Made by a program: the position numbers and the translations under genes. Below are positions 1-10,062 of a DNA stretch of 64,000 bases, in pieces. The notes under the pieces are model-generated. The model saw nothing but the letters and a program-made list of their open reading frames with translations, was not told the origin of the DNA and did not search any database. How positions within the stretch are numbered: position 1 is the first letter of the stretch; every line of letters starts with the position of its first letter. The stretch is from Myrica gale (lineage: Eukaryota > Streptophyta > Magnoliopsida > Fagales > Myricaceae): the NCBI GenBank assembly GCA_963930655.1, contig OZ005618.1, positions 20,549,001 through 20,613,000 of the forward strand. The letters are read 5' to 3'.

Positions 1-1041
1 CTGGCATAATTTAAACAACAGTTGTCGTACAGATTTCACTGGGATATTCCAAGCACTTTTATCAACTTGAATTTAATTACCTACATCTTGGTTCTCGTGT
101 TTGGTAGCAGGCCCCAGAAAGAGGTCTGCGACAGGCTGTTATCTCCGTGGTGGAGCGTGTACTGATAAATGAACTACAATATCTGAACTCATCGCTTGAC
201 CTTTAAAACACTTGAACGTGAAAATAAATAAAACCTTTCACATATGACTTAGTCATCTGATCTGATATTTCCTTAGTAGTATCTGTCACATGACCAGGGA
301 TACAAAGGGAAGGTGAACTCTTGCAGGTAAAAGGAAGAAGAGGAAGAGCAGTTTAGGGTTACAAGGAGAGGAAGTGTGTAAAAGGGATCTGGGTCTCACT
401 AACTAGCTCAGTCAATGGAGTAGTGTAGTTTGACGGTGGAGTTTTTGAGTAAGAAGTTCTATAAGTGAGATATAAGGGCTGGGTGGAATCCCTCTAGCAT
501 TGAGTAAGAAGGCACAGGTAACAGCTGTTAAATGGAACCAAGGCCTCAAGAGAGCTTAGGGGGTGGGAGCTCGCATGTACTCAGGTGCAACCGCTGATGG
601 GTCGGTGGATTGAGTAAAGGGGCTGTGTTTCACTCTTAGGCTTATTTCTAATTGTTAAAGTCCAGTAGTTGTAGTTGGACCAAGACCCATAAGTCCAGTT
701 GTTTAAAAGGGTAATTTTGGTATATTTCATAGTATAAGCGTTGTTGCTCTCAAATGAGGCACATACAATAAAACAATTTAGTTATTTTCTAGAAGGGAGG
801 CTATTCGAACCTCGATTTGGCTCTTCATGGTATCCATTTTCTTCCCATTTCCATTGAATCAATCATTGTGTTTAATCATTGTCGAGTTACATTTCTTTAT
901 ACAAAACCAAAATAATGATACAGTATCCTGCTCTCGAATTCCACATACTTGAGGGTTAGCAATTGTATCTATTGTAACTGGAGGGTTTCAAAAAGTAAAC
1001 CCATCCCCCCCCCCTTCCTTACACAAATAGAAAGTATCAGA
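1..1041. other. unassigned non-coding stretch
   Basis: No reading frame of useful length and no recognisable exon of the VPS13 gene that begins further right. The sequence is of mixed composition, with a C-run near 1005-1014. It is either intron of the VPS13-like gene or its upstream flank. A short, poorly conserved exon could be missed by eye. Confidence 0.4.
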
Positions 1042-2040
1042 TCACACGGGGAGGCTATTGAATCTTTTTGGATAGCCTAATTCGGAGAAAAACCAGCACA
1101 TCTGCTGGAATTGTTGTGAAATGGTCCTAAACCTGTTTCTAACCGCTCTCATTTCATCAAAAACCACAACTCTCCAGCATAACAGAACATCAAACACCCT
1201 TCTAGGCATGACCCAGTCATAATTCAAAATTGAGAGCACCAAAGACCACTTACTCTCTAGCAACCGAGCAATGAAGAAGAATATGATCCACAAAAATTCC
1301 CCATCGCATCTGCAAACATAACACCACTCAATCAAATAAACACCCCTCCTCCATAAGTTATCAATAGTCAAAACTTTTCCATGAGCTTCTTCCCACACAA
1401 AGAAGGACGCTCTCGAGGGGGCTGAGTTCTTCCAAATCCGCCTCCATGGGAAAGTCACATTAGAACCACCAACAAGGAGCCTATAAAATGATTTCACTGA
1501 GAACTCGCCATTCTTGGAACCCAACCACCTTATCTTTTCATCGTCCCTTCTTCTTAAAACTTTGGATTAGAGTAATGAGAAGAAAGTCGAAAACTCATCC
1601 ATCTCTCAATCATTTGCAGTCCTGACAAACTGAATATTCCAATAACCATGTCTGGAGTCTCCCTCCAAACAATCCGCCACCATTGCATCTTTGCATCGGG
1701 CAAGAGAGAACAAAAGAGGATAGGCTTCCTTCAGAGGTCTCTCACCACACCATTGATCATGCTAAAAACAGAATATGAGGCCACACCCCGCCAGATAAAG
1801 AATTTTCTCACAAAAGAAAGGTCCAACCATTGCTAATGTGCTTCCATAGACTCACACCATAAGAGCCATGTAACTCAGAAGTTCTCCAGCCACCCATAGC
1901 ACTGCCATACTTCTCCATAATAACATGAATTGCAAGGATCTTCTAACTTGGATTTAATGAATTGCACCAAGCTAGCCCAATTCTTCCAAAAGCTAAAACC
2001 CTAGAAAACCGATAGTTCAAGAGTCCCCGAAGGCCAAAAT
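1042..2040 (-). mobile_element. decayed LINE 3' part (RT thumb region and zinc-knuckle domain), minus strand
   Basis: Read on the minus strand, 1524 to 1042 encodes the C-terminal zinc-binding domain found in plant LINE ORF2 (zf-RVT type). It has the typical order FSVKSFY, FPWRRIWK, FFVWEEAHGK, LTIDNLWRRG, then WCYVCRCDGE. Further upstream on that strand, 2040-1530 matches the preceding ORF2 part (a GVSLWKHI-like stretch next to 1850) but with several stops and frameshifts. No A-tail is visible at the 1042 end, so the 3' end is also lost. It is an old copy, opposite in orientation to the LINE that follows, and part of it (from 1863) was caught in a later tandem duplication. Confidence 0.8.
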
Positions 2041-3337
2041 AAGCCGTCACTAATAAGTTTCAACATTAATGAATAATTCTTTAGGTCTATGACTAATTAA
2101 ACTTAACCTAGAAAACCCTAATAATTAATTGACCTAAGCCCTTTTTTACCCCAATATGAAATTTAAAAAACTACCACTAACTTAAATATTCCAAAAGATG
2201 GTATTGGTGTTCACACTGATGCGGATTTTTGAGAATGTTTTCTCCGTTCTCTCTCCTCTCCAACTCTTGCCTTTCTTGGTCCAGTTCCCTGGTGCTTGTC
2301 CCTGTTAGTACTCTTTGTTAGGTGCTGTGGTGTGTTCTGCTGTGTTTTCTGTTTTGGTGGGGGTTCTAGATGGCTTATTTTCGTAGTTTAGTGATTGAGG
2401 CTAAGACGTTTCAGTTTCCTGTGAGCTCTTTTGGTACCGTAACTATCTCGGAGTGAGTAGAAAGTCTCAGAGTTCGATTTCCCTGGGTCGATATGGGGTG
2501 GTTTGGTTGGCAAATCTCTTTGGCCATCTGGTGGCGGAGAAGGAAGCCCGGAATTTTTCGAAGAAGTTCAACGACGTGTCTCGTGCATTGCTGGCTCAGG
2601 AGCCATGTAACTCAGAAGTTCTCCAGCCACCCATAGCACTGCCATACTTCTCCATAATAACATGAATTGCAAGGATCTTCTAACTTGGATTTAATGAATT
2701 GCACCAAGCTAGCCCAATTCTTCCAAAAGTTAAAACCCTAGAAAACCGAAAGTTCAAGAGTCCCCGAAGGCCAAAATAAGCCGTCACTAATAAGTCTCAA
2801 CATGAATGAATAATTCTTTAGGTCTATGACTAATTAAACTTAACCTAGAAAACCCTAATAATTAATTGACCTAAGCCCTTTTTTACCCCAATATGAAATT
2901 TAAAAAACTACCACTAACTTAAATATTCCAAAAGATGGTATTGGTGTTCACACTGATGCGGATTTTTGAGAATGTTTTCTCCGTTCTCTCTCCTCTCCAA
3001 CTCTTGCCTTTCTTGGTCCAGTTCCCTGGTGCTTGTCCCTGTTAGTACTCTTTGTTAGGTGTTGTGGTGTGTTCTGCTGTGTTTTCTGTTTTGGTGGGGG
3101 TTCTAGATGGCTTATTTTCGTAGTTTAGTGATCGAGGCTAAGACGTTTCAGTTTCCTGTGAGCTCTTTTGGTACCGTATCTATCTCGGAGTTGAGTAGAA
3201 AGTCTCAGAGTTCGATTTCCCTGGGTCGATATGGGGTGGTTTGGTTGGCAAATCTCTTTGGCCATCTGGTGGCGGAAAAGGAAGCCCGGAATTTTTCGAA
3301 GAAGTTCAACGACGTGTCTCGTGCGTTGCTGGCTCAG
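1863..3337. repeat. tandem direct duplication, two units of about 737 bp
   Basis: Unit 1 is 1863-2599 and unit 2 is 2600-3337. Both start GAGCCATGTAACTCAGAAG and end CGTTGCTGGCTCAG (CATTG in unit 1). They differ by a few substitutions and one missing T in unit 1 (near 2454), which breaks its copy of the LINE ORF1 frame. Each unit contains the end of the minus-strand LINE, about 150 bp of flank, the LINE target-site duplication and the first about 400 bp of the plus-strand LINE. The unit spans the LINE insertion junction, so the duplication happened after that insertion. Confidence 0.92.
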
Positions 3338-4873
3338 GGTTGCTCAAATAGGAGTGGTTGCTATGTTGTCATAGCAGAATTTTGGAAGAGAAGCGAGGGG
3401 TTGTTATGATCCCGGAGGGGAAATCTAGGGCTGGGTGGCAGGCTTTTCTTCAGCTGTGTGAGGAGCTGATTTTCGCTATTGGGGTGTTGAGGCGCAAGAA
3501 ACTGAGGAATGCTCCTTCTATGGTTACGCAGGGAGTGTCTTTCGCTGAGAAGGTGCGAGCTGGCTCGTTGGAGAAGGTGGGTGCAGCGAAAGACCGACTC
3601 TGCATCGCTGATGATGATAACGTACAAAATAAGTTGCAGTTTGGAGTCCCGAAGGAGGCGCATGCAGAGGTTGGTGAGGGACTCGTTATTTCCTAATGTT
3701 CTGCTGGTGAGGCGCCTGCTCTGACGGCTGGGGCAAATGGAAGGCTGGTAGAGCATTTGATGCAGCTCAAGGCTGAGCTGGAGTCTTTTATTAGGCTGGC
3801 TAAAAGTTGGGAGATGGGCTATGCAACACGCCAGGCTTTCTCTTGTCATGTGTGCGGGTCTCAATTGGTGGCCCAGCAACCAGCCAGGGGTGTTGGGGGA
3901 AATCTTTCTTCTAAATGTGGAGAGGCTCGGAGGCAGGAGGGGCCGGATCTTGGGTCTCCTTCTGGTGGGCCTGGCCCATCATCTCTCTGTGATGATGGGG
4001 CTATTTCGAATGGGTTGGGGTCTTTCGGGCAGGCTGGAGCTCCTGTGGGCGAGGCCTCTTTGGTATCAGCGACAAGGCTGGCGGGCTCCGATCTAACTGA
4101 GATGCCGACGACCAAGTCGGGGTGGGTCGTCGGTGCTGTGGGTCTTGCGGGTGTGGGCCAGAGGACGCCGGCGAGTGGAGTGGTGGCTTCCGTTATAGCT
4201 GGGGTGTCGCTGAACTCGCCGGAGAGGGTCGCTGGTGACTTGGGGCCTGCGGGTGAGGGCCAGATGCTGCCGGCGAGTGGGATGGTGGCCTCTGTTCAAC
4301 CTGGGTTGGTGCAGATCGAGCTGGGGAGTGTCGGGGATGTCGTCTCTTTCGCTCCAGCTACGGGAGATGTCTTGCGGAGGTGGGCCTTCGCTTTTGCTCT
4401 CGTCAGTGTCTGTCCAAGCTTCGGAGTTGCTGGAGGCTTCCTCGTTGGGGGTGATTATGGATCTGGAGGGTGTTGTCTCGTGTGGTGGGGTCTCGAATCC
4501 AGGTGTGGAGATGTGTTCCGCATCTTTGGGGGAGGAGCTGGTCACTGTTGAGCCTGGGGCGTCGGAGGTGCTGGTTAGGCCTTTGAGGATGCTGATGCCT
4601 TCACAGGAACCTTCGAGTTGGGTGTTGAAAATGATTAAGTCTTTACAGCACTTGGTTGGAGTCTCTTGTGAGGGACATGAACCCGATTTGTTGAATCTGT
4701 TTGCTGCCTTAGAGTTAGAGAGGGGACAGCAGTGTGGTAAATTTGTGCGGAGATCAGGGGGCAAGTTGGTGCGGGAACTTAAGGCATTGGAGTCTGCTGT
4801 GAATTATGACTCTAATGCTTCGAGCTCTCGGAAGTGTAGGCTTTTGGGGAGGGATGCCGTCAATGTTTTATGA
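3107..4873 (+). pseudogene. LINE ORF1 (RNA-binding/gag-like), frameshifted
   Basis: ORF1 starts MAYFRSLVIEAKTFQF, a typical start for ORF1 of plant L1-type elements. The frame changes near 3350-3390, is interrupted after 3696 and resumes at 3757. It contains two imperfect repeats with GQRTPASGVVASV and GQMLPASGMVASV at about 4141-4345, and changes frame again so that 4235-4873 carries the conserved C-terminal part (KSLQHLVGVSCEGHE, KLVRELKALESAVNYD). The last frame ends in a TGA that overlaps the ORF2 ATG as ATGA at 4870-4873. Known ORF1 proteins coat the element RNA; this copy cannot make a full protein. A damaged duplicate of its first about 80 codons lies at 2370-2600. Confidence 0.8.
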
Positions 4874-7800
4874 TACCACGAATTATCAGTTGGAATGTGC
4901 GGGGATTAAATGATATGTCTAAATGCAAGGATGTGGGACATTTGTTAAGGGGGTGGAAGGCGGATTTGATGTGTATCCAGGAGACCAAGGTGTCGTCTGT
5001 TTCAAGGGCTTTGGTGCGACGGTTGTGGGGTGGCCCCCATGTTAGGTGGTGTAGCCTGGAGGCTAGTGGTGCTTCGGGAGGTATTTTGATTCTTTGGGAC
5101 TCTCGAGTTTTAGAGATGGTGGAGTCGTGTGTTAGTTCTTACTCTATGTCGGTGCTGTTTAAGAATATTGAGGATGGTTTTGTTTGGGTTTTCTCTGGTG
5201 TCTATGGTCCAAATGATGACAGTTGTCGAAGGATTTTATGGGATGAGCTTGCGTGTATTTCATCGTTGTGGAGTTTTCCATGGTGCATTGGTGGGGATTT
5301 TAATGTTGCGCGCTTTCCTAGCGAACGATCGGGTTTGGGTGGCAATAGGAGTGCTATGCTTGAGTTCTCTGACTTCATCTCTGAGTGCAGTTTGGTGGAT
5401 CTTATGTTAGCTGGTGGGTTGTATACGTGGTCGAATGGTAGTCTCTCAATCGTGGTCCAGGATTGATCGTTTTCTTGTTAGTTCTTGTTGGGAGGCGGCT
5501 CATTCTGAAGTAATCCAAAGGAGGCTACCTCATTTGTATTCGGATCATTTCCCGCTTTTGTTGGAGGATGGTAGAGTGGGGAGTTCTTTGAAACCGTTTC
5601 GCTTTGAGAATAGGGTTAAATGCATGTCATGCCCTTATGGTATGCGGTAATAGCAAATATGCCCCTGAGGTAAACAAAGTCCTTTTCATACCCCTGAGGT
5701 AAACATTCCGGAGCAAATATGCCCTTCCGTTATGTGCCGTTTGAAACACTAACGGTAAATGCTGACGTGTCAAAATTAGACACGTCAGCACCAATCACAA
5801 CTCGACACCTGGCATTTTTGAAAAAACAAAAAAAAACAGGGGGAGAACCACCGAGCAGCAAAGGGCCGCCGCGATGGGGTGGCCGGCAGGGTGCCACCCA
5901 GGCGACGGGGGAGCCCAAATCTAGGCTACGCCGCTCGCGCGAACGGCGACACGGGGGAGCCCAAATCTGGGCTCCCCGCGTCGCGCGAGGCTGCCGTGCG
6001 CCGCGAGGGGGGGCCGCGAGCCACCCCTCGCGGCGGCGAAGGGAGCCCAGATCTGGGCTCCCTTTGCCGCTCGGGGGTTCTCCCCCTGTTTTGTTTTTCG
6101 AAAATGCCAGGTGTCGAGTTGTGATTGGTGCTGACGTGTCTAATTTTGACACGTCAGCATTTACCGTTAGTGTTTCAAACGGCACATAACGGAAGGACAT
6201 ATTTGCTCCGGAATGTTTACCTCAGGGGTATGAATAGGACTTTGTTTACCTCAGGGGCATATTTGCTATTACCGCATACCACAGGGGCATGGCATGCATT
6301 TAACCCTTGAGAATATGTGGCTTAAGGTGGATGGTTTTGTGGAGCTGGTTAGGGAGTGGTGGCGGGGCTATGCTTTTCGTGGTTCCCCGAGTTTTGTGCT
6401 TAATATGAAGTTGAAAGCTTTGAAGAGGGATCTTAAAGTATGGAATAAGGATGTCTTTGGGGATCTCAATATTCGAAAAGCTTCGTTATTTCAGGAGCTT
6501 TCTTCCCTTGATGGTTTGGATAAGAGTGGTAATTTGGATGAGGGGGTAAGGAGAGGAAGTTGTTTGTTTCTAGGGAGCTTGGTCGGCTGATTGAGTTGGA
6601 AGAAGTGAGCTGGAGACAGAAATCGCGGGCGCTTTGGCTCAAGGAGGGGGATCGATGTACCAAGTTCTTTCATAGAGTCGCGAACTCTAATAGGCGAAAT
6701 AATTCGGTTTCAAGCTTGGACGTTGATGGAGTTGTTGTGGAGGACCCTTCGCAGATTACCGGCGCGATCCTTGACTCTTACTCTTCCTTGTATAAGGAGT
6801 CGTTTCAGTGGCGTCCTATGTTGGATGGGTTGGAGTTCGATAGCATTTTTGGGGAGGACGTGGAGTTCATTGAGAGACCTTTTGAGGATGAGGAGGTGGT
6901 GAGTGTGGTGCACAGCTTTAATGGGGATAAGGCTACGGGCCCTGATGGTTTCTCGATGGGTTTCTTTCAAACTTGTTGGGATGTGGTGAAAGAAGATGTT
7001 ATGCTGATGCTCCATGAATTCGCGAGGGAGGGGATGTTTGTCAGGTGTTTGAATACGTCTTTTCTTGTCCTTATCCCTAAGAAACCGGGTGCGGTTAATC
7101 TTAAGGACTTTAGGCCTATTAGCCTTGTGGGCGGGGTGTACAAGATCTTAGCTAAGGTTTTAGCTAACAGATTGAAGTCTGTCCTTGGCAAAATTATCTC
7201 TTCTTCCCAAAATGCTTTTGTTCGGGGAAGACAAATTCTAGATTCTGTGCTTGTGGCTAATGAATGTATTGATTCTAGACTGAGGACGGGTGAACCTGGT
7301 ATGCTTTGCAAACTGAATGTACAAAAGGCTTATGATCATGTGAACTGGAATTTCCTTAAATGTCTTCTCTTATGTTTTGAGGCGGTCTCGGGCTTAAAGA
7401 CTAATCTTTCTAAGTCTGAGGTCATCCCTATTGGTAGGGTGGAGTATGTGCGAGAGTTGGCGGGTATTCTTGGGTGCGGTATCTCCTCATTGCCTATTAT
7501 GTACCTTGGGCTCCACTTGGGTGCTTCTTTCAAAAACACTCATATCTGGGATGGGATAATCGAAAGGATGGAGCGTCGGTTGGCGGGTTGGAAGCGGATG
7601 TACCTCTCTAAGGGTGGTAGACTAACTCTTATCCAGTCTACTCTTTCGAGCTTACCTACTTACTTTCTTTCTTTATTCCCTATTCCGGCGGGGGTGGCGA
7701 ATAGGATAGAGAAGATTCAGCGGGATTTTCTCTGGGGTAGTGATGATTGTGTTCACAAGTTCCATCTTGTGAAGTGGAATAAGGTGTGTTCTCCGTTGCA

Positions 7801-8884
7801 GGATGGGGGGTTGGGCCTTCGCAATATCAGACTGTTTAATATGGCGTTACTCAGGAAATGGTTATGGAGGTTTGCGTTGGAACGGGATACGCTGTGGAGA
7901 ACGGTGATTGCTGAAAAATATGGTTGTTCGAGGGGAGGTTGGTGTACGAGGTCTACCCGTGACTCTTATGGGGTTAGTATGTGGAGGTACATTAGTAAAG
8001 GGTAGAGCACTTTCAGCAAACATATTCAGTTTAAGGTGGGGAATGGTGTTAATATCCGCTTTTGGCATGATCTGTGGTGTGGGGATAAGCCTTTGAGTCT
8101 TGCTTTCCCTTTGGTCTTCTCTTTATCTCGTTGCAAGGAGGCTATGGTAGCGGATTGTTTGGTGGATGATGGTGCTCATGTGGTGTGGAGTGTCCCCTTC
8201 TCTAGAACGGCTAATGATTGGGAGATGGCGGTTTTTAGTTCTTTCTATGCTTTGTTGTATGGGGGTGTTGTTAGCAGAGGGGAGGAGGATGGGATGGTTT
8301 GGATGGACAATAAGGATGAGAAGTTTTCTGTGAAGTCGATATATGGCTTGATTAGAGGTGGGCCTGGTGTCTCTTTCCCTTGGAGGGGGGTTTGGAGCTC
8401 CTTGTGTCCTATGAGAGTTTCCTTCTTTGTGTGGGAGGCTTCTCATGGTAGGAGTTTAACTATTGATAATCTTCGAAGAAGGGGTTTTATCTTGACAGAT
8501 TGGTGTTTCTTATGCCGTGGTGCTGGGGAATCTATTAATCATGTCTTGTTGCATTGTCCTTATGCGAGTGGGTTGTGGTCTCATGTGCTTTGTATTCTGA
8601 ATCTTCAATGGGTTATGCCAGAGACTGTGGAAGATATGTTGTGGTGTTGGAAGAGGAGGCTTAAGAACCCTTTCGCTAAGGCTATTTGGTGTTTGATACC
8701 CCCTTGTATCTGGTTGTGCCTTTGGCGGGAGCGTAATCTTAGATGTTTTGAGGATTGTTCTCTGTCTTTGGATAGGTTACAGGGCGTTTTGTTGTCTTTG
8801 CTTTTTAGTTGGGTGACCTCGATGCTTGGTTCCCCTTTTCTAGATTTTGTTGATTTCCTTAGTTTTCTAGCTTGTTTGGGGTAG
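4870..8884 (+). pseudogene. LINE ORF2 (endonuclease, reverse transcriptase, zinc knuckle), interrupted
   Basis: The endonuclease part (4870-5610) shows SWNVRGLND, QETK, GVYGPND, GGDFN and SDHFP, the signature of the APE-type nuclease that nicks target DNA. There is a frameshift at about 5436-5446, then the 694-bp MITE between 5612 and 6307. The frame resumes at 6316 and shifts once more near 6550. Frame 6560-8005 has the RT motifs KATGPDGF, DFRPISL, NAFVRGRQ and KAYDHVNW. The next conserved segment, including the catalytic F/Y-A-D-D box, is missing: NWNFLK (about 7355) joins directly to CLLLCFEAVSGLK. The motif A aspartate position also reads N (LNVQKAYD). A single TAG at 8003 interrupts an otherwise open frame that continues to 8884 through the zinc-binding domain (WCFLCRGAGESINH-LLHC). 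Confidence 0.9.
5613..6306. mobile_element. palindromic MULE-type MITE (fold-back element) inside LINE ORF2
   Basis: The element starts GGGTTAAATGCATG and ends CATGCATTTAACCC. Its two arms (about 5613-5830 and 6085-6306) are inverted copies of each other, rich in CCTGAGGTAAACA blocks. The centre is very GC-rich with inverted GGGAGCCCARATCT blocks. It is flanked by the perfect 9-bp duplication TTGAGAATA (5604-5612 and 6307-6315), the hallmark length for Mutator-like elements. It has no transposase. Because it is a palindrome, open frames of 156 codons occur on both strands with nearly identical translations; these are shadows, not genes. Confidence 0.93.
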
Positions 8885-9164
8885 TGATGACGGTATAGTC
8901 TTTTGTACTGTTTCTACTATTTCTAATGAGATTGGCTTATTCATCAAAAAAAAATATTCCAAAAATGCCCTTGATGATCCACGTGCCTCTCACATGCTTT
9001 TTCCCCCCTTTTGTTTTACAAGTCTCTTGCTTCTACTAGGGGTGTCAACAGAAGATCAAGAAGGATGTGTGGAAGTTTGTTTGTTGTTTCACTTGTTGGA
9101 TGCACTAGTACATGCATCAGATCTTTCAATGAAGAATACTCTTGAAAACTGACATTTTAAGGTC

Positions 9165-9855
9165 GATAGAAGTGGGGTTGAAGATAGGATGTGTTGGGCG
9201 GGGTCCAAATCTAGAAAATTCTCCGTGAAGTCGATGTATGGGATACTTTCTTGCAATCCTTGCGCTAGTTTTCCGTGGAGGCAGATTTGGAGGTCCTCCG
9301 TCGCTATGAGAGTTTCCTTTTTTGTGTGGGAGGCTACCCATGGGAGAGTTTTGACTATCGACAATTTTAGAAGGAAGGGTTTATGTGTTCTTGATTGGTG
9401 CTTTCTATGTAGAAATTGTGGGAAATCTGTGGATCATATCCTCCTTCAATGTACGGTTGCTAGGGATCTTTGGTATCATGTGTTTAGCATTATGAACTAT
9501 TGTTGGGTAATGCCATCCAGGGTGATTGATGTGTTGTGCGGTTGGAAGAGGAAGTTTATTAACCCCCTTGCTTTGGTTGTGTGGAAGAGGATCCCTTTGT
9601 GCATTTGGCGGGTTATTTGGAGGGAGCAGAATGATAGATGTTTCAATGACACTTTCTTGTCTCTTAAAGGGTTGAAGGGCAAGCTGATGACTTCTTTATT
9701 TTTGTGGGCTAATGTTGTTCTAGGCTATCCTTCTCAGATTTTTCCGATTTCATTAGTTTTGTAGCTTGTATGGCTTAGGTGCTTCAGTATAGCTCTGTTG
9801 TACTGTCACCTTTCTTGGTTCTTTAATAAAGTTTTCTTTATCAAAAAAAGAAGAA
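9165..9855 (+). mobile_element. 5'-truncated LINE (zinc-knuckle domain and 3' end)
   Basis: Frame 9189-9764 encodes the ORF2 C-terminal zinc-binding domain (FSVKSMYG, FPWRQIWRS, FFVWEATHGRVLTIDN, WCFLCRNCGKSVDHILLQC). The 3' end has TTTAATAAAG and an A-rich tail (TTTATCAAAAAAAG). A 14-bp repeat flanks it: GACATTTTAAGGTC at 9151-9164 and GACATTTTTAGGTC at 9856-9869 (one mismatch). This is a typical 5'-truncated product of target-primed reverse transcription from the same family as the larger LINE. Confidence 0.9.
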
Positions 9856-10062
9856 GACATTTTTAGGTCAATGATATGACTTCAGATTGGAATTGTTTTT
9901 GAGACCTGACATGTACAAATGCTGATCTGCATTGCTACTGGCCGCATGTTTGTATGTGTTTTTTATTCATGTGACTGTATGTATGTATCTTTCAATCTAA
10001 CTACTTATGTATAGGGTGAGCAGAATTTTATTTCTCAGATTTGGTGGTTATTCTTGTTTCAG

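Larger units (their letters stand above)
2197..8951 (+). mobile_element. near full-length non-LTR retrotransposon (plant L1-type LINE)
   Basis: A 5' leader, an ORF1-like region (from 3107), ORF2 with endonuclease, reverse transcriptase and zinc-knuckle domains (4870-8884), a short 3' UTR and an A-tail ending at 8951. The 13-bp sequence AAATATTCCAAAA flanks it at 2184-2196 and 8952-8964 (and recurs at 2921-2933 because of the tandem duplication), which is a convincing target-site duplication. Later damage: the 737-bp duplication of the 5' end, a MITE at 5613-6306, several frameshifts, one in-frame stop at 8003 and a deletion in the RT core. It is not autonomous. Confidence 0.93.

Noticed and set aside
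3361-3879. 172-codon minus-strand frame
   Set aside because: It is antisense to LINE ORF1 and has no family wording; a shadow.
4093-4764. 223-codon minus-strand frame
   Set aside because: It is antisense to the GC-rich end of LINE ORF1, with a low-complexity serine/proline/threonine make-up; a shadow.
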